A stretch of 64,000 nt of DNA from Agrobacterium larrymoorei (GCF_005145045.1 NZ_CP039691.1:2904844-2968843); one strand, 5' to 3'. Positions 28,186-39,973 are shown, numbered from the stretch's first letter. Numbers and translations are program-made. The notes: generated by a model not told the origin, from the sequence alone.

Positions 28186-28854
28186 TCAGGCCAGCGGTTG
28201 ACGTTCCAGTGCAAATCCTGACTGTGGGCGGGCATCCGGTCCGCGCAGATAAAGCGGCGCGGGTTTGGGCTGGCCCCTCTCCTTTTTCGCACCGACACGC
28301 GCGACCGTTGCGATGGGGAAATGATCCGGGCCGGAGCCTGTTTTATCACCAGCGAAGAGCGGGGCAGCGGAGCCGATTATGACACCATCGAACCCGGAAA
28401 GCATCGACTTCGCGTCGTCCAGAGACAGGAGTGCCGCTTCTGTAAGAGGCGCGCCTTCTGCGGAAAACATCTGCAGGTAACATTCGTCCCGCTTGGCATC
28501 GAGACCAACCGCCACGGCCTGACCCGGATTATCCCGCAAATGATGGGTGGCCAGCGTCTCCAGCGTGGTCACGCCCACTGCTTCTACGCCAAGCGACAGC
28601 GCAAATCCGCGCGCAGCGGCAACACCAACGCGAATGCCGGTGAAGGAACCGGGACCGATGGTGACGGCGATCCGCTCGACGGCATCGAGACTGACGCCCG
28701 CCTGTGCAAGCGCGCCTTCGATGATACCCATCAGCAATTCAGCATGGCCCTTGCCGATATTTTCGGTGACTTCGCCGAGTACCGTGTCTGCCGTGCTGTC
28801 ATAGATGCAGGCGGAACAATCTACGCCGGAAGTATCAATGGAAAGAACGATCAT
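28186..28854 (-). CDS. tsaB: tRNA threonylcarbamoyladenosine biosynthesis protein TsaB
   Basis: The 222-residue ASKHA-fold protein starts MIVLSIDTSGVDCSACIYD and has ITIGPGSFTGIRVGVAAARGFA around 65-90, both diagnostic of TsaB (YeaZ). It is a non-catalytic partner of TsaD/TsaE in forming t6A37 in ANN-decoding tRNAs. Length is normal. It heads a string with rimI, fur and olsA. tsaD and tsaE are not in the window. Confidence 0.93.
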   Translation of the reverse strand: MIVLSIDTSGVDCSACIYDSTADTVLGEVTENIGKGHAELLMGIIEGALAQAGVSLDAVERIAVTIGPGSFTGIRVGVAAARGFALSLGVEAVGVTTLETLATHHLRDNPGQAVAVGLDAKRDECYLQMFSAEGAPLTEAALLSLDDAKSMLSGFDGVIIGSAAPLFAGDKTGSGPDHFPIATVARVGAKKERGQPKPAPLYLRGPDARPQSGFALERQPLA

Positions 28855-28986
28855 TTGGAGAGCCGTATTTCACGCATAAACATAATTGCCGTAGCTGACG
28901 GATGGCATCCACACCCACGCCCATCTGACTGAGACATCCTTTAGGTCCAGTCAGGGATGTGAGACGAGCAGCACACCCACCCTCCG

Positions 28987-29074
28987 CGTCATCCTCGGGC
29001 TTGACCCGAGGATCCACCCACGTCGAGACGGTTGCTACGGCAGCAGATGCTCGGGACAAGCCCGAGCATGACGG
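28987..29074. repeat. Intact REP-type repeat pair
   Basis: Unit 1 contains atcctcgggcttgacccgag and unit 2 contains gctcgggacaagcccgagc, in opposite orientation. Outer CGTC/GACG ends point away from each other, and about 30 bases separate the units. It belongs to the same family as the interrupted pair at 4555-6200 and lies between the convergence-free ends of tsaB and the nfuA-like gene. Confidence 0.8.
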
Positions 29075-29122
29075 AATGCGAAGGGCCCCCAAGGCTCAAT
29101 CAGCCGAGGTGGCTTCCCGCTA

Positions 29123-29686
29123 TCAGACAGCCTCAACCTCTTGCACTTCCGGCACGAAATGCCGCAGCAGGTTCTGCACGCCGTGCTTCAGCGTCGCGGT
29201 GGAGGACGGGCAGCCGGAGCAGGCGCCCTTCATGTTGAGGAACACCGTGCCATCGCGGAAGCCGCGGAAGGTGATGTCGCCGCCATCTTGAGCAACAGCG
29301 GGGCGGACGCGGGTTTCCAGCAGTTCCTTGATGGTGGCGACGATGGTTTCATCGCCCTCTTCAAAGAATTCTTCCTCCTCATCGGAAATCTCGGCATGAA
29401 CGGCGGTGCCCATCAGCGGGCGGCCGGACATGAAGTGTTCCATGATCGAACCGAGGATCGCGGGCTTCAGGTGCTGCCACTCGGCACCGTCCTTGGTGAC
29501 GGTGATGAAATCGAAACCGTAATAGACGCCGGTGACGCCCGGAATTTCGAACAGCACGGCAGCCAGCGGCGAGGCCTCGGCCTGCTTCGCATTCAGGAAT
29601 TCCGCCGTTCCGCTTTCCAGAACGACCTTGCCGGGCAGGAACTTCAGCGTCGACGGGTTCGGCGTGGATTCCGTTTGAATGAACAT
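29123..29686 (-). CDS. NifU-family iron-sulfur cluster carrier (NfuA type)
   Basis: The 187-residue protein has an N-terminal Nfu_N domain (MFIQTESTPNPSTLKFLPG). A C-terminal NifU-like domain holds the cluster-binding CSGCPSS (a CxxC pair) and the motif VRPAVAQDGGDITFRGF. It delivers Fe-S clusters to client proteins. This two-domain form is the one usual in alphaproteobacteria and mitochondria, distinct from E. coli NfuA, whose N-terminal domain is A-type-like. ATG 29686 has AAGGAGAT upstream. It stands alone, 193 bases from the universal stress gene. Confidence 0.92.
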   Translation of the reverse strand: MFIQTESTPNPSTLKFLPGKVVLESGTAEFLNAKQAEASPLAAVLFEIPGVTGVYYGFDFITVTKDGAEWQHLKPAILGSIMEHFMSGRPLMGTAVHAEISDEEEEFFEEGDETIVATIKELLETRVRPAVAQDGGDITFRGFRDGTVFLNMKGACSGCPSSTATLKHGVQNLLRHFVPEVQEVEAV

Positions 29687-29879
29687 TTCGATCTCCTTCG
29701 AGGGAGCAACCAGAGTTCAAGGGTCTGGCGCCTCGTAATTTAGAATTCTTCCAAAATATGCCGGACGAAGAGCGACTTCAAGTCCTGACATGACAATCAC
29801 ATTCAAGAAATCTGACGCTTTGCTTTACACCCGTTTCAAGCCAATGCCGAATAGAATTTCAGCAGGCTGTCACGGCATA

Positions 29880-30371
29880 TTAGCAGAGCGCGTCGATTTC
29901 CTCATCCGTCAGCGTATCCGGCAGGACAGTGACAGGGATAGGGAAAGCAGCGCCGCGTCCAGCGATGGATGACACGAGCGGCCCCGGCCCTTCCTTGGTG
30001 GAACCGGCGGCCAGCACCAGAATGGCGATATCGCGGTCTTCTTCGATCAGGCCGTGAATTTGCTCGGCGGCATTGCCTTCGCGGATCACAGCTTCGGGCT
30101 CGATACCCACCGTCTCGCGCACTTTCTGTGCCACCTTGGCAAGCGAGGCTTCCGCCTCTTCCTGCGCTTCGGCGCGCATGATCTGTTCCACGCCCAGCCA
30201 TTGCTGGAAATCGCCTTCGGGAATCACGAAAAGCAGAACGAGGCCGCCATTGGAATTCTTGGCACGGCGACCGGCATAGTGCACGGCCCTTTCACATTCC
30301 GGCGTTCCATCGATAACCGCCAGAAACTTGCGCCTGTGCCCTTCCAGACGCGACAGCCGTTTTGAGACCAT
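29880..30371 (-). CDS. Universal stress protein, UspA family
   Basis: The 163-residue protein has one Usp domain: strand KFLAVIDGTPECERAVHYA at 15-33, a helix, and EEDRDIAILVLAAGSTKEGPG. A final IPVTVLPDTL segment completes the alpha/beta fold. The usual ATP-binding G-2x-G-9x-G(S/T) motif is degenerate (LAAGSTKEGPGPLVSS), so ATP binding is uncertain. I chose ATG 30371, with AGGGAG upstream, over an in-frame GTG 33 bases earlier. It follows trpS after a terminator, so it probably has its own promoter. Confidence 0.88.
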   Translation of the reverse strand: MVSKRLSRLEGHRRKFLAVIDGTPECERAVHYAGRRAKNSNGGLVLLFVIPEGDFQQWLGVEQIMRAEAQEEAEASLAKVAQKVRETVGIEPEAVIREGNAAEQIHGLIEEDRDIAILVLAAGSTKEGPGPLVSSIAGRGAAFPIPVTVLPDTLTDEEIDALC

Positions 30372-30453
30372 TCGATACTCCCTGTTTCCGACGTGGGACG
30401 ACACGCCGCCCGTCAGTTTGGCCGGAGCTTATAGCAAATGAAGGAAATGGAAA

Positions 30454-30482
30454 ACCGCTCCTCGTGATTGACGAGAAGCGGT
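30454..30482 (-). terminator. Terminator downstream of trpS
   Basis: A long stem (ACCGCT then CTCGT with one internal mismatch, five-base loop) sits five bases after the trpS stop codon and is followed by TTTT on the minus strand. Confidence 0.85.
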
Positions 30483-30487
30483 GAAAA

Positions 30488-31552
30488 TCAGCGAAGGAAA
30501 CCTATTATATCGCGAACTTCGTCCATCGTCTTTTGCGCGATGGCTCCAGCACGCTCCCCGCCATCCTTCAAGATCGCGTCGATGTGAGAGACATCGTCCA
30601 GCAGGCGGCGCATCTCACCATTGATGGGGGCAAGCACGTTAACCGCGAGATCGACCAGCGCAGGCTTGAAGGCGGAGAACTGCTGGCCACCGAATTCGGC
30701 CAGCACATCCGCCTTGGTCTTGTCGGAGAGTGCGGCATAGATACCGACGAGGTTTTCCGCTTCCGCACGACCCTTCAGACCGTCCACTTCGCTTGGCAGG
30801 GCGTCCGGATCGGTCTTCGCCTTCTTGATCTTCTTCGAGATCGCATCGACATCGTCCATCAAGTTGATGCGCGACAAATCCGATGGGTCGGACTTCGACA
30901 TCTTCTTCGTGCCGTCCTTCAGGGACATGACGCGCGGTGCAGGGCCTCCGATCAGCGGCTCGACCATGGGGAAATAGGCGTGAACCGGCTCGTCACCGAC
31001 GGTGATATCGAGGCCGAGACCAGCCTTGCGAATATGATCGCTGAAATCGATGTTGAACTTTTGGGCGATATCGCGCGCCAGTTCCAGATGCTGCTTCTGA
31101 TCATCCCCCACAGGGACGTGGGTTGCGCGGTAAACCAGAATATCCGCCGCCATCAGGCTTGGATAGGCGAGCAGACCGAGCGAAACCTGCTCGGCATTCT
31201 TGCCGGACTTGTCCTTGAACTGGGTCATGCGCTCCATCCAGCCGATGCGCGCAACACAATTGAATACCCATGCGAGTTCCGCATGCTGCGGCACGGCGGA
31301 CTGGTTGAAGACGATGTGCTTGACCGGGTCGATGCCCGCCGCGATGAAGGCGGCGGCGATGGAACGCGTCTGCGCCTTCAGGTCCGAATGGACGAGCTGC
31401 GCGGTGATGGCATGCATATCGACCACGCAATAAATGCAGTCATTGTCTTCCTGCAACGCCACGAATTTGCGGATGGCACCGAGATAGTTGCCGAGATGAA
31501 GGTTTCCGGTCGGCTGGACACCGGAGAAAACCAGCGGCTTGAATGCGTTCAT
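30488..31552 (-). CDS. trpS: Tryptophanyl-tRNA synthetase
   Basis: The 354-residue class Ic synthetase charges tRNA-Trp. The HIGH-like motif is in [18 protein letters not shown] at 11-28 and the KMSKS loop in [11 protein letters not shown] near 200. The tryptophan-binding VVDMHAIT and the [16 protein letters not shown] stretch are present. ATG 31552 has a GAGGA site; the longer open frame begins upstream in the gap after murJ without homology. Slightly longer than the usual ~334 because of a short insertion near 85-100. Confidence 0.97.
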   Translation of the reverse strand: MNAFKPLVFSGVQPTGNLHLGNYLGAIRKFVALQEDNDCIYCVVDMHAITAQLVHSDLKAQTRSIAAAFIAAGIDPVKHIVFNQSAVPQHAELAWVFNCVARIGWMERMTQFKDKSGKNAEQVSLGLLAYPSLMAADILVYRATHVPVGDDQKQHLELARDIAQKFNIDFSDHIRKAGLGLDITVGDEPVHAYFPMVEPLIGGPAPRVMSLKDGTKKMSKSDPSDLSRINLMDDVDAISKKIKKAKTDPDALPSEVDGLKGRAEAENLVGIYAALSDKTKADVLAEFGGQQFSAFKPALVDLAVNVLAPINGEMRRLLDDVSHIDAILKDGGERAGAIAQKTMDEVRDIIGFLR

Positions 31553-31644
31553 GATCGTCCTCGAAGGCTTGTGGAGGGCCTTGCCCCGCGTGTTAATTTG
31601 GGTTTCAAATTTGGAGGGGCTTATGCACCCGGAAACCGCTGCAA

Positions 31645-33246
31645 TCAAGGGGTTTCCGAGACCTGATCCTCAGTTTCCTTCTTGGCCCCGCGACGCTTCA
31701 GGCCACGCTTGACCATGCCAAGGCTCGCCCCACCGGAGGCGAAAGCCGCGCCGAAATAGATGATCATAGCGCCGAAGACGAGGCCGAGAATGGACGCTGC
31801 GCGCACCGCCAGATTGGAGGCGGATGAGAGTTCATGCGACAGATATCCAAGCGCATAATGGATCGCCACCGCCATGATGCCTGCGGCAAGCACGAGGCGC
31901 GGGATACGGGTCAAAAGCGGAATGTCGAGTTTCCAGTGACCGCGCCACAGCAACATGCCGAAGAGAAGCGCGGCGTTGACCCAGCCAGCGGTGATTTCTG
32001 CCGTGGCGATGCCCGGTCCACCGTAGGAGGGGAAGAGCGTCAATGCCAGCGACACGTTCACGACGACCGAGATGGCAGCGAAGATCATCGGCGTGCGGGT
32101 ATCCTCGCGGGCGAAGAAACCGGGGATGAAAGCTTTAATAAGCACGAAGGCGGGCAGGCCGAGGCCGTAAATGCCGAGGATCTGCGAGACTGTGATGGTG
32201 GCAGAAGGCGAGAAGTTGCCGCGCTCATAGAGGAAGCGGACAATCGGTTCGGCCATGACCAGCAGAGCGGCGGCGGCAGGAAGCGTGAGGAAAAGCACGA
32301 ATTCGACGGAGCGGTTCTGCAAATTGGCCGCCTCCACCTGATGGCCGCCGCGCAGAGCCCGCGCCAGTTCCGGCAGAAGCACGGTGGCGACTGCGATGCC
32401 GACGACGCCGAGCGGCAGCTGGTAGATGCGATCCGCATAGGCAAGCGACGAGATCACGCCTTCACCACCGGAGGCGATGTTGGTGTTGATCAGGAGGTTG
32501 ATCTGCGTGATGCCACCGGTAATCGCCGCGGGAAGCGCCAGCACCAGCAGGCGCTTGACGTTGCTCGTCATTTTCGGGCGGCGAAAGCCGATCTTGATGC
32601 CCGCATGACGCACGGCAATCCAGACGATGGCCAGCTGCACGAAGCCCGCCGCCATAACGCCCCAGGAAAGCGCATAGCCGACCTGAAGCGGATCGTAATT
32701 TTTCCACCAGGCAAGGCCCAGCACGCCGATCAGAATGATGTTGAGGAAAACAGGCGCAATTGCCGCCGCAAAATAGCGATGCAGCGAGTTCAGCATTCCA
32801 CCCATCATCGCCGCCAGCGACATGCAGGCGAGATAAGGGAACATGATGGTGGCGAGATGAACCGTGTTGTTGAACTTCGTCGGGTCTTCCACGAAGCCCG
32901 GCGCAATCACCGTTCGCACGATGAAGGGCATCGAGACTTCCATCAGGATCGTCAGCGCCATCAACACAGTGAAAAGAACGCCGAAGACCTCTTCAGAAAA
33001 GCGGCGCGCGCCCTCCATGCCGTTCGCTTCGATTTCCTTGGCGAAGAGCGGCACGAAAGCGGAGTTGAACGCACCCTCCGCGAACAGGCGGCGGAAGGTG
33101 TTGGGAAAACGGAAGGCCGCATTGAAGGCATCCGCCACCGGCCCCGTGCCGACGGCTGCGGCCATCAGGGTTTCGCGGATGAAGCCGAACAGGCGGCTTC
33201 CAAGCGTCGCCGTGCCGACGGTGGCGAATTTGGCAATCAAACCCAT
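31645..33246 (-). CDS. murJ: Lipid II flippase MurJ (MviN)
   Basis: The 533-residue protein has about 14 membrane spans and the MOP-superfamily MurJ markers. It opens with [20 protein letters not shown] and then [22 protein letters not shown], which carries essential arginines. Later it has [22 protein letters not shown] helix 8 residues. It flips lipid II for peptidoglycan synthesis. I chose ATG 33246, seven bases after the glnD stop; the longer frame would overlap glnD. The glnD-murJ-trpS order is common in rhizobia. Confidence 0.95.
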   Translation of the reverse strand: MGLIAKFATVGTATLGSRLFGFIRETLMAAAVGTGPVADAFNAAFRFPNTFRRLFAEGAFNSAFVPLFAKEIEANGMEGARRFSEEVFGVLFTVLMALTILMEVSMPFIVRTVIAPGFVEDPTKFNNTVHLATIMFPYLACMSLAAMMGGMLNSLHRYFAAAIAPVFLNIILIGVLGLAWWKNYDPLQVGYALSWGVMAAGFVQLAIVWIAVRHAGIKIGFRRPKMTSNVKRLLVLALPAAITGGITQINLLINTNIASGGEGVISSLAYADRIYQLPLGVVGIAVATVLLPELARALRGGHQVEAANLQNRSVEFVLFLTLPAAAALLVMAEPIVRFLYERGNFSPSATITVSQILGIYGLGLPAFVLIKAFIPGFFAREDTRTPMIFAAISVVVNVSLALTLFPSYGGPGIATAEITAGWVNAALLFGMLLWRGHWKLDIPLLTRIPRLVLAAGIMAVAIHYALGYLSHELSSASNLAVRAASILGLVFGAMIIYFGAAFASGGASLGMVKRGLKRRGAKKETEDQVSETP

Positions 33247-33253
33247 GCTGAAC

Positions 33254-36082
33254 TCAAGCCTTTGCGGTGCGCGCGGCGGGCAGCGCTGCGACATCTGGAT
33301 GCGCGATGATGCCGGATGGCATGCGGTCGCGCAGTTCGTCTTCCTGCTCGGTCATTGCCGCTTTCAGCCGATGGGCAATGTTGGACTGCCTGTTATCGGT
33401 CATCACTTTCTGCCCGAAGAGATCGGTGACATAGAAGGTATCGATGACCTTCTCACCGAAGGTGGTGATGCGCGCAGAAGCGATATCGAGCGAAAGATCG
33501 GCCAGCACTGCCGTCATATCCGCAAGCAGGCCGGGCCGGTCGAGGCATTCCACCTCGATGACGGTGAACTTGTTGGAGAGCCCGTTGGAGATGGTGACCG
33601 ATGGCGGAATGTTGAAGGTCTTGCTCTTCTTGCGGCTCTTGGTGCGGTTGGCGATGATTTCCGGCAAGCGCTTCTTGCCCGCCAGAACTTCCTCGATCAG
33701 CTTGCCGATATTGTTGGCGCGGCGCGTCTCGTCCTCATCGATGGGGAATTCGCGGTTGATGAGGATCGTATCGAGCGCGCGGCCATCCGACGTGGTGAAA
33801 ATCTGCGCATCCGCAATGTTGGCGCCTGCCGCCGAGCATGCACCGGTGATGATGGACAGCAGGCGCGGATGGTCGGGCGCGACGATGGTGATTTCCGTAA
33901 TCGCGTGGAAGGAGTGGGTGCGGACCATGGTGGCCAGCGCCTTTTCCTGCTTGTCCGCCTCGCGCAGAAAGCGCGTGTGGCGGATCTGGTCTTGCAGGTC
34001 CACCGACAAGAGGTAGGCGTCGTAATGCAGATTGCTGTATTTGCGCCGCGCCTTCTGGCCCCAATCGTCCAGCGCATCGTATAGGCGCTGGCGGGCGATC
34101 TTGGCGCGTTCCTTGCGCGAGCTTTCTGAGAAACCACCAGATAGCAGAAGCTCGGTTTCATAATAAAGCGTGCGCAGCAGTTGGCCCTTCCAGCCGTTCC
34201 AGACATCCGGGCCAACGGCGCGGATATCGCAGACGGTGAGGATCAGCAGCATCTTCAGCCGCTCCATGGACTGCACCTTGTCGGCAAAATCCGTGATCGT
34301 CTTGCGGTCATGCAGATCGCGGGTTTGCGCAACCATGGACATCAGGAGATGCTGCTCGATCAGCCACATCACGGTTTCGGTCTGCTTGGTGGAGAGGCGG
34401 AAGCGCTGGCAGAGCTTGCGGGCAACGCGCGCACCGGCAATGGAGTGATCCTCCTGACGGCCCTTGGCGACATCGTGCAGCAACACCGCAACGTAGAGCG
34501 CCTCGCGGTCTTCGATAGCTGGCATCAGCTGGTTGACCAACGGGTGCGTGTCGACCGCCTGCCCCTTTTCGATTTCCGAAAGCACGGCAACCGAGCGGAT
34601 CAGATGCTCATCCACCGTATAGTGATGATACATGTTGAACTGCATCATCGCGACGATCTTGCCGAATTCGGGAATGAACTTGCCCAGCACGCCCGCCTCG
34701 TTCATGCGCCGCAGGGTCAAAGCCGGATCGCGCTTGGAGGTGAGGATCGCCAGAAACAGCCGATTTGCTTCCTCATTCTCGCGAAGCTCGTGATTGATGA
34801 GATTCAGCGAACGGGTAACGACGCGCAGCGCATCCGGGCGCAGTTCGAGATTGTTGATATCCGCCACATGAAAGAGGCGGATGAGGCTGACGGGATCGTT
34901 ACGGAAGACATCAGCGGTTGCGAGCGCGATGCGGCCACGATCCTCGACGAATTCGGTCGAACCCGGAATTTTGCGCAGGCGGTGGGCAAAGCGGCTGAGA
35001 ACACCGGAAAGCCCCGGAACGTCCTTCGCCTGCCGGTCCTCAAGCGCTGCGCAGAGAATGCGGGTCAGATCCCCCACATCCTTGGCGACGAGGAAGTAAT
35101 GCTTCATGAAGCGCTCGACGGCGGAAAGGCCGGGGCGCGGCTGGTAATTCAGCGCAGCAGCAATTTCCCGCTGGATATCGAAGGACAGCCGCTCTTCCGC
35201 CTTAGCCGTGATGAAATGCATCTGGCAGCGCACCGCCCAGAGAAAATCATCCGCCTTTTCGAACAGCTTGAGTTCGCTGCGGGAGAGAACGCCGAGTTTC
35301 ACCAGTTCGGCTGTATCGCGCACATGGTAATAATATTTTGCAATCCAGAACAGCGTGTGCAGGTCGCGAAGACCGCCCTTACCTTCCTTCACGTTCGGCT
35401 CCACCAGATAGCGCGTATCGCCCGCCTTGCGGTGTCGCTGGTCGCGCTCAGCAAGCTTGGCGGCAATGAATTCCGGGCCGCTATTGGTGACGACCTCGGC
35501 CTCGAAGCGGCGCTCCAGCTCGTCTGCCAGCGTCTTCTTTCCGCAGATCGGGCGCATTTCCAGAATGGCCGTGCGGATCGTCATATCGGCCTTTGAAAGC
35601 TTGATGCACTCATCCACGGTTCTCGTGGCATGGCCGACCTTGAAGCCGACGTCCCAAAGAATATAGAGAATGAACTCGATGGCCTTGTGCATATCCGGCG
35701 TGTTCTTGACCGGTAGCAAAAATAGAAGATCGATATCCGAACCCGGCGCCAGCGTGCCGCGACCGTAGCCGCCGACGGCAGTGATGCCGACCTGTGGCGC
35801 ATCCTTCGGATAAACATACTGGCAGGCAAGATCGTAAAGCACCTCGATCAGACGATCCTGAAGCCAGGAGATGCGGCGGGCGCAATCAATGCCGCCGCCA
35901 TCTGCGTCCAGCAGTTCGCGCGCCTTTTGCCGTCCATCGGCGCTGGCCTTCTTGAAGATCGGCAACAGATCGGACCGCGCATCGGAGACGCGCTTCCCAT
36001 CTCCCTGAAAGACGAGATCACATTCCTGCTTGAGTGCCGCAACATCCAGTATTGCGGAGAAATCCAGATCCTTAGAGGCCAT
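33254..36082 (-). CDS. glnD: [Protein-PII] uridylyltransferase/uridylyl-removing enzyme
   Basis: The 942-residue enzyme senses glutamine and modifies PII proteins, the first step of nitrogen control. Domain order is intact: nucleotidyltransferase with [20 protein letters not shown] near 105-124, GlnD helical region, HD domain with LLHDVAKGR near 520, and two C-terminal ACT domains (about 735-815 and 850-925). ATG 36082 is the only plausible start. It lies 85 bases after mutS, with a GGCTAT/ATAGCC hairpin in the gap. rpoN and ptsN in this window act in the same nitrogen network. Confidence 0.96.
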   Translation of the reverse strand: MASKDLDFSAILDVAALKQECDLVFQGDGKRVSDARSDLLPIFKKASADGRQKARELLDADGGGIDCARRISWLQDRLIEVLYDLACQYVYPKDAPQVGITAVGGYGRGTLAPGSDIDLLFLLPVKNTPDMHKAIEFILYILWDVGFKVGHATRTVDECIKLSKADMTIRTAILEMRPICGKKTLADELERRFEAEVVTNSGPEFIAAKLAERDQRHRKAGDTRYLVEPNVKEGKGGLRDLHTLFWIAKYYYHVRDTAELVKLGVLSRSELKLFEKADDFLWAVRCQMHFITAKAEERLSFDIQREIAAALNYQPRPGLSAVERFMKHYFLVAKDVGDLTRILCAALEDRQAKDVPGLSGVLSRFAHRLRKIPGSTEFVEDRGRIALATADVFRNDPVSLIRLFHVADINNLELRPDALRVVTRSLNLINHELRENEEANRLFLAILTSKRDPALTLRRMNEAGVLGKFIPEFGKIVAMMQFNMYHHYTVDEHLIRSVAVLSEIEKGQAVDTHPLVNQLMPAIEDREALYVAVLLHDVAKGRQEDHSIAGARVARKLCQRFRLSTKQTETVMWLIEQHLLMSMVAQTRDLHDRKTITDFADKVQSMERLKMLLILTVCDIRAVGPDVWNGWKGQLLRTLYYETELLLSGGFSESSRKERAKIARQRLYDALDDWGQKARRKYSNLHYDAYLLSVDLQDQIRHTRFLREADKQEKALATMVRTHSFHAITEITIVAPDHPRLLSIITGACSAAGANIADAQIFTTSDGRALDTILINREFPIDEDETRRANNIGKLIEEVLAGKKRLPEIIANRTKSRKKSKTFNIPPSVTISNGLSNKFTVIEVECLDRPGLLADMTAVLADLSLDIASARITTFGEKVIDTFYVTDLFGQKVMTDNRQSNIAHRLKAAMTEQEDELRDRMPSGIIAHPDVAALPAARTAKA

Positions 36083-36167
36083 CGATGCCGATATCCATTC
36101 CGTACAAGGCTATTCGTGGATAGCCCCTATAACGATTTTTAAGCAGTATGGACAGGCAGTCTATGCA

Positions 36168-38882
36168 TCAAGCCTTGCCAAGTTGTTTCTTGAGGGCATA
36201 GAGCGCGTCCAGCGCCTCGCGCGGCGTCATCTCATCCGGGTTCAGCGCCTTCAAGGCCTCGTCCACCTTGGAATTGCCCTGAGACCGCGTCTCTTCCCGC
36301 CGCACTGCGACCTGAAACAGCGGCAGATCATCGATCAGCTGGCTGGCCGGGTTCTTGCGATCAGCATCTTCAAGCTGGTTCAGAACCTCACGGGCACGCT
36401 CCACCACGGCAGCGGGAAGCCCTGCGAGCTTGGCGACCTGAATGCCGTAGGAACGGTCCGCCGCACCCGGCCCGACCTCGTGCAGGAAGATCACGTCGCC
36501 TTCCCATTCGCGCACCTTCATGGTGACGTTGGCAAGGCGGCCCAGCTTTTCGGAAAGCACCGTCAGTTCGTGGAAATGCGTGGCGAAAAGTCCGCGGCAG
36601 CGGTTCGCCTCATGCAGATGCTCCACCGTTGCCCATGCAATGGACAAACCGTCGAACGTCGCCGTGCCACGCCCGATCTCGTCCAGGATGACGAGCGAGC
36701 GGTCCGTCGCCTGATTGAGGATCGCCGCCGTTTCCACCATTTCCACCATGAAAGTGGAGCGACCACGCGCCAGATCGTCAGATGCACCGACGCGGGAGAA
36801 CAGACGGTCGACCACACCGATATGCGCGGCTTCCGCAGGCACGAAGGAGCCGATCTGCGCGAGAATGGCGATCAGCGCATTCTGGCGCAGGAAGGTCGAT
36901 TTACCGCCCATGTTCGGGCCAGTCAGCATCCAGATCGCGCCGTTGCGATTGCCATTCTTGGCTGACAGATCGCAATTATTGGCGATGAAGGGACCGCTGG
37001 ACTGACGGCGCAGGGCCTGCTCTACGACGGGATGACGTCCGCCACGGATTGAAAATGTCATGGAGCCATCCACCGCCGGGCGGCAATAGGCCTGTTCGGT
37101 GGCGAGATAGGCAAGGCTTGTCGCGACGTCGATGGCGGCCAGCGCCAGCGAACCGGCCTTGATCGCTTCAGCCTGCGCAACGACGGCCTGCACCATCTGG
37201 TCGAAAGCCTGCAATTCCATCGTCAGCGCTTTTGCGGCGGCATTGGCGATGCGGCTTTCCAGATCGGCAAGTTCGGTGGTGGTGAAGCGCATGGCGCCCG
37301 CCATGGTCTGGCGGTGAATGAAGCGGGCTTTCGCCTCGTCACCCGTCGTCATCACATCGGCATTGCCTGCCGTCACTTCGATGAAATAACCAAGCACATT
37401 GTTGTGCTTGATCTTCAGCGATTTGATACCGGTCTCTTCCGAATATTGCAGTTGAAGCCCAGCGATGACGCGGCGCGACTGGTCGCGCAGCGCCCGCACC
37501 TCGTCCAATTCCGGGTTGGAACCTTCGCGAACGAAACCGCCATCGCGCTTCAAAAGCGGCAAATCATCGGCCAGCATTCCGCCAAGCATGGCCTCAAGCG
37601 AGGTCGGCAACGCCTTCAGATCGGCCAGAGCATTCGCCAGCTCATCCGGCAAAAGCCCCTGATCGAGCGACTGGCCGACCATCGCGGCGGCGAACAAACC
37701 TTGCCGGATCGCACCGAGATCGCGCGGGCCGCCACGGTCCAGCGCCAGACGGGACAGCGCGCGCGGCATATCCGCCACCTGCTTCAGCGCTTCGCGCAGG
37801 CCATCGCTCAAGGAGACGTCATCGATCAGATAGGCGACCGCATCGAGCCGGGCATTGATCTTTTCCGGGTCTGTCAGCGGCGACATCAGCCGCTCTGCCA
37901 GAAGCCGCGCCCCACCGCCCGTCACCGTGCGGTTGATGGCGTGCAGCAACGATCCATCGCGCTCACCGGCAAGGGTCTTCGTCAATTCCAGATTGGCGCG
38001 GGTGGCGGGGTCGATGAAGAGCGTGGAGGCGGAGCTTTCCCGCTCCGGCGCGCCCAGCGGTGGTCGTTCGGCAATCTGCGTCTTTTCCACATAGGCGACG
38101 GCTGCGGCTGCGGCGGCCAGTTCAACGCGGGAGAAGGTGCCAAAGCCATCCAGCGTCGATACGTTGAAGTAACGCGCGATGCGGCCTTCTGCCGTTGCGC
38201 TATCGAACAGCACGGCTGGCTGCGGCACTGCAACGCGACCCAGGACATCGAAGGTTGGCCGCAATTCCTCATCGTGGAACAGGCTATCGGCGACGATCAA
38301 TTCGCGCGGGTCGATGCGCCAGATATCGGCCAGCAGCCGCGTCAGCGTGGTTTCCGCGAGGCGAAAAACACCGGTGGAAATATCGATCCAGGCCAGCGCG
38401 AACTGCGCTTCCGAGCTTCCGCGAATGCGGGCGAGCGCCATGAGGTAGTTGGATTCCGTCGGCGAGAGCAGCTTTTCCTCGGTCAGCGTACCGGGGGTGA
38501 CGAGCCGCACTACATCACGGCGCACGACGGATTTCGAGCCGCGCTTCTTGGCTTCCGCCGGGTCTTCCACCTGCTCGCAGACAGCGACGCGATAGCCGCG
38601 CAGGATGAGCTTTTGCAGATAATCATCCGCCGCGTGCACCGGCACGCCACACATGGGAATATCCTGCCCCATATGCTGGCCGCGCTTGGTCAGCGTAATA
38701 CCAAGGGAACGCGAGGCCTCCACCGCATCATCGAAGAACAGCTCATAGAAATCGCCCATGCGATAGAACAGCAGCGAACCGGGATTGTTCGCCTTGATCT
38801 CGATATACTGCTCCATCATCGGCGTTGCCGATGCGCGGCTCTCTTCGGAAATGAGCGAAGCGGTGGAATGAACGTCGGTCAA
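36168..38882 (-). CDS. mutS: DNA mismatch repair protein MutS
   Basis: The 904-residue protein has the mismatch-sensing motif [11 protein letters not shown] near residue 39, and connector, lever and clamp regions. The C-terminal ABC ATPase has [14 protein letters not shown] near 650 and [16 protein letters not shown] late [18 protein letters not shown] tail carries a clamp-binding-like QLIDDLPLF segment. The frame starts with a TTG at 38882; the first ATGs (residues 22-23, MMEQYIEIK) would trim a poorly conserved tail, so the exact start is uncertain. mutL is not in the window. Confidence 0.96.
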   Translation of the reverse strand: MTDVHSTASLISEESRASATPMMEQYIEIKANNPGSLLFYRMGDFYELFFDDAVEASRSLGITLTKRGQHMGQDIPMCGVPVHAADDYLQKLILRGYRVAVCEQVEDPAEAKKRGSKSVVRRDVVRLVTPGTLTEEKLLSPTESNYLMALARIRGSSEAQFALAWIDISTGVFRLAETTLTRLLADIWRIDPRELIVADSLFHDEELRPTFDVLGRVAVPQPAVLFDSATAEGRIARYFNVSTLDGFGTFSRVELAAAAAAVAYVEKTQIAERPPLGAPERESSASTLFIDPATRANLELTKTLAGERDGSLLHAINRTVTGGGARLLAERLMSPLTDPEKINARLDAVAYLIDDVSLSDGLREALKQVADMPRALSRLALDRGGPRDLGAIRQGLFAAAMVGQSLDQGLLPDELANALADLKALPTSLEAMLGGMLADDLPLLKRDGGFVREGSNPELDEVRALRDQSRRVIAGLQLQYSEETGIKSLKIKHNNVLGYFIEVTAGNADVMTTGDEAKARFIHRQTMAGAMRFTTTELADLESRIANAAAKALTMELQAFDQMVQAVVAQAEAIKAGSLALAAIDVATSLAYLATEQAYCRPAVDGSMTFSIRGGRHPVVEQALRRQSSGPFIANNCDLSAKNGNRNGAIWMLTGPNMGGKSTFLRQNALIAILAQIGSFVPAEAAHIGVVDRLFSRVGASDDLARGRSTFMVEMVETAAILNQATDRSLVILDEIGRGTATFDGLSIAWATVEHLHEANRCRGLFATHFHELTVLSEKLGRLANVTMKVREWEGDVIFLHEVGPGAADRSYGIQVAKLAGLPAAVVERAREVLNQLEDADRKNPASQLIDDLPLFQVAVRREETRSQGNSKVDEALKALNPDEMTPREALDALYALKKQLGKA

Positions 38883-38984
38883 TGGCTTGATCGTATCTGC
38901 TTTGCGTTACGGGAAACGAGCGCAGAGACTATAGAGCCTGCTCCTCAAGGACAACACGGCGGAACTGCCTGCCCACAGGAAGCT

Positions 38985-39911
38985 TCAGCAATGCTCATCA
39001 AGGAATGGCACGACCTTTGTGAGCTCAGCCATATCCCTGTCCAGTTCGCTGCGCAGCCAGCGTTTGAACGCTTCCACTTTCTCGTTGCGACGGGCGTTTT
39101 CCGCTGTGACGAAATAATGCGCCAGACCGGTTTTAACGGCGGGCCCAAACGGCGCGACGAGTTGACCCTGCTGCAAATGATGGGAGGCTATGGTTTGCCA
39201 AGCAAGGAGAATACCCTGCCCTGCCAACGCTGCATCCAGGCATAGGGACGCCTCACTGAAGCTGTGACTAGGGCGGATGGACGCGCCTCGCAGACCGGCA
39301 GCAGACAGCCAGACTTCCCATCCAAACATCGCCCGCGCGTCGATAACGGTTGGCATACCTGGAATATCAGCCTTCGTTTTCAAGGCTGCAGCTAACGCTG
39401 GAGCGCAAACCGGAAAGACCTTCTGCTCATGCAGCAGTTCAGCGCGCACACCCGCCCAACGTCCACGTCCTACCCTGATGCATAGATCAACATCAGATGT
39501 AACAGGATCCACAAGACGGTCACTCGCCTCCAGTCTCAGCCTGATATCCGGAAAGCATTCGGAGAAGGCAGCAATTCGATGCACAAGCCAACGGGCTGCG
39601 AATACAGGTGCGACAGAAATTGTAAGCACCTTATCGTCGCCCTTCAACGCATGACTAACCGCGCTGGAAATATGCCGGAAACCTTCTGCCAAACGGAACA
39701 GGATAGGCTCTGCCGCCTCCGTAGCGACCATGCCTTTGACTGTTCGTTCAAACAGCTTCAACCCGAGTTGCTGCTCAGTCTTTATGACCTGTTGACTGAC
39801 TGCGCCGACGGATACGCCAAGCTCATGCGCAGCAGCAGGGAGCGAGCCAAGACGAGCGACAGCTTCGACCGCACGCAGTCCGTTGAGATGCACGTTTCTG
39901 AGACTATCCAT
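38985..39911 (-). CDS. LysR-family transcriptional regulator (GcvA-like)
   Basis: The 308-residue protein has a LysR HTH (VARLGSLPAAAHELGVSVGA, then VSQQVIKTEQQLGLKLFER) and a periplasmic-binding-protein-like effector domain from about 95. SDVDLCIRVGRGRW and a conserved WLRSEL tail place it in the GcvA-like group. It starts at ATG 39911, divergent from the small ORF at 40011. LysR proteins usually regulate a divergent neighbour, so that small ORF is its first candidate target. In Sinorhizobium I recall other genes here between mutS and olsB, so this pair may be lineage-specific. Confidence 0.9.
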   Translation of the reverse strand: MDSLRNVHLNGLRAVEAVARLGSLPAAAHELGVSVGAVSQQVIKTEQQLGLKLFERTVKGMVATEAAEPILFRLAEGFRHISSAVSHALKGDDKVLTISVAPVFAARWLVHRIAAFSECFPDIRLRLEASDRLVDPVTSDVDLCIRVGRGRWAGVRAELLHEQKVFPVCAPALAAALKTKADIPGMPTVIDARAMFGWEVWLSAAGLRGASIRPSHSFSEASLCLDAALAGQGILLAWQTIASHHLQQGQLVAPFGPAVKTGLAHYFVTAENARRNEKVEAFKRWLRSELDRDMAELTKVVPFLDEHC

Positions 39912-39973
39912 ATAAAAAATCTATACCCCGCCACCTAAAAACTCGATTGGCGACATCTTCCGACAATTCTAAT

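Noticed and set aside
37314..39245. Long plus-strand open frame (643 codons) opposite mutS
   Set aside because: It is the antisense shadow of a highly conserved gene; its translation is low-complexity Arg/His/Gln-rich with no family features.
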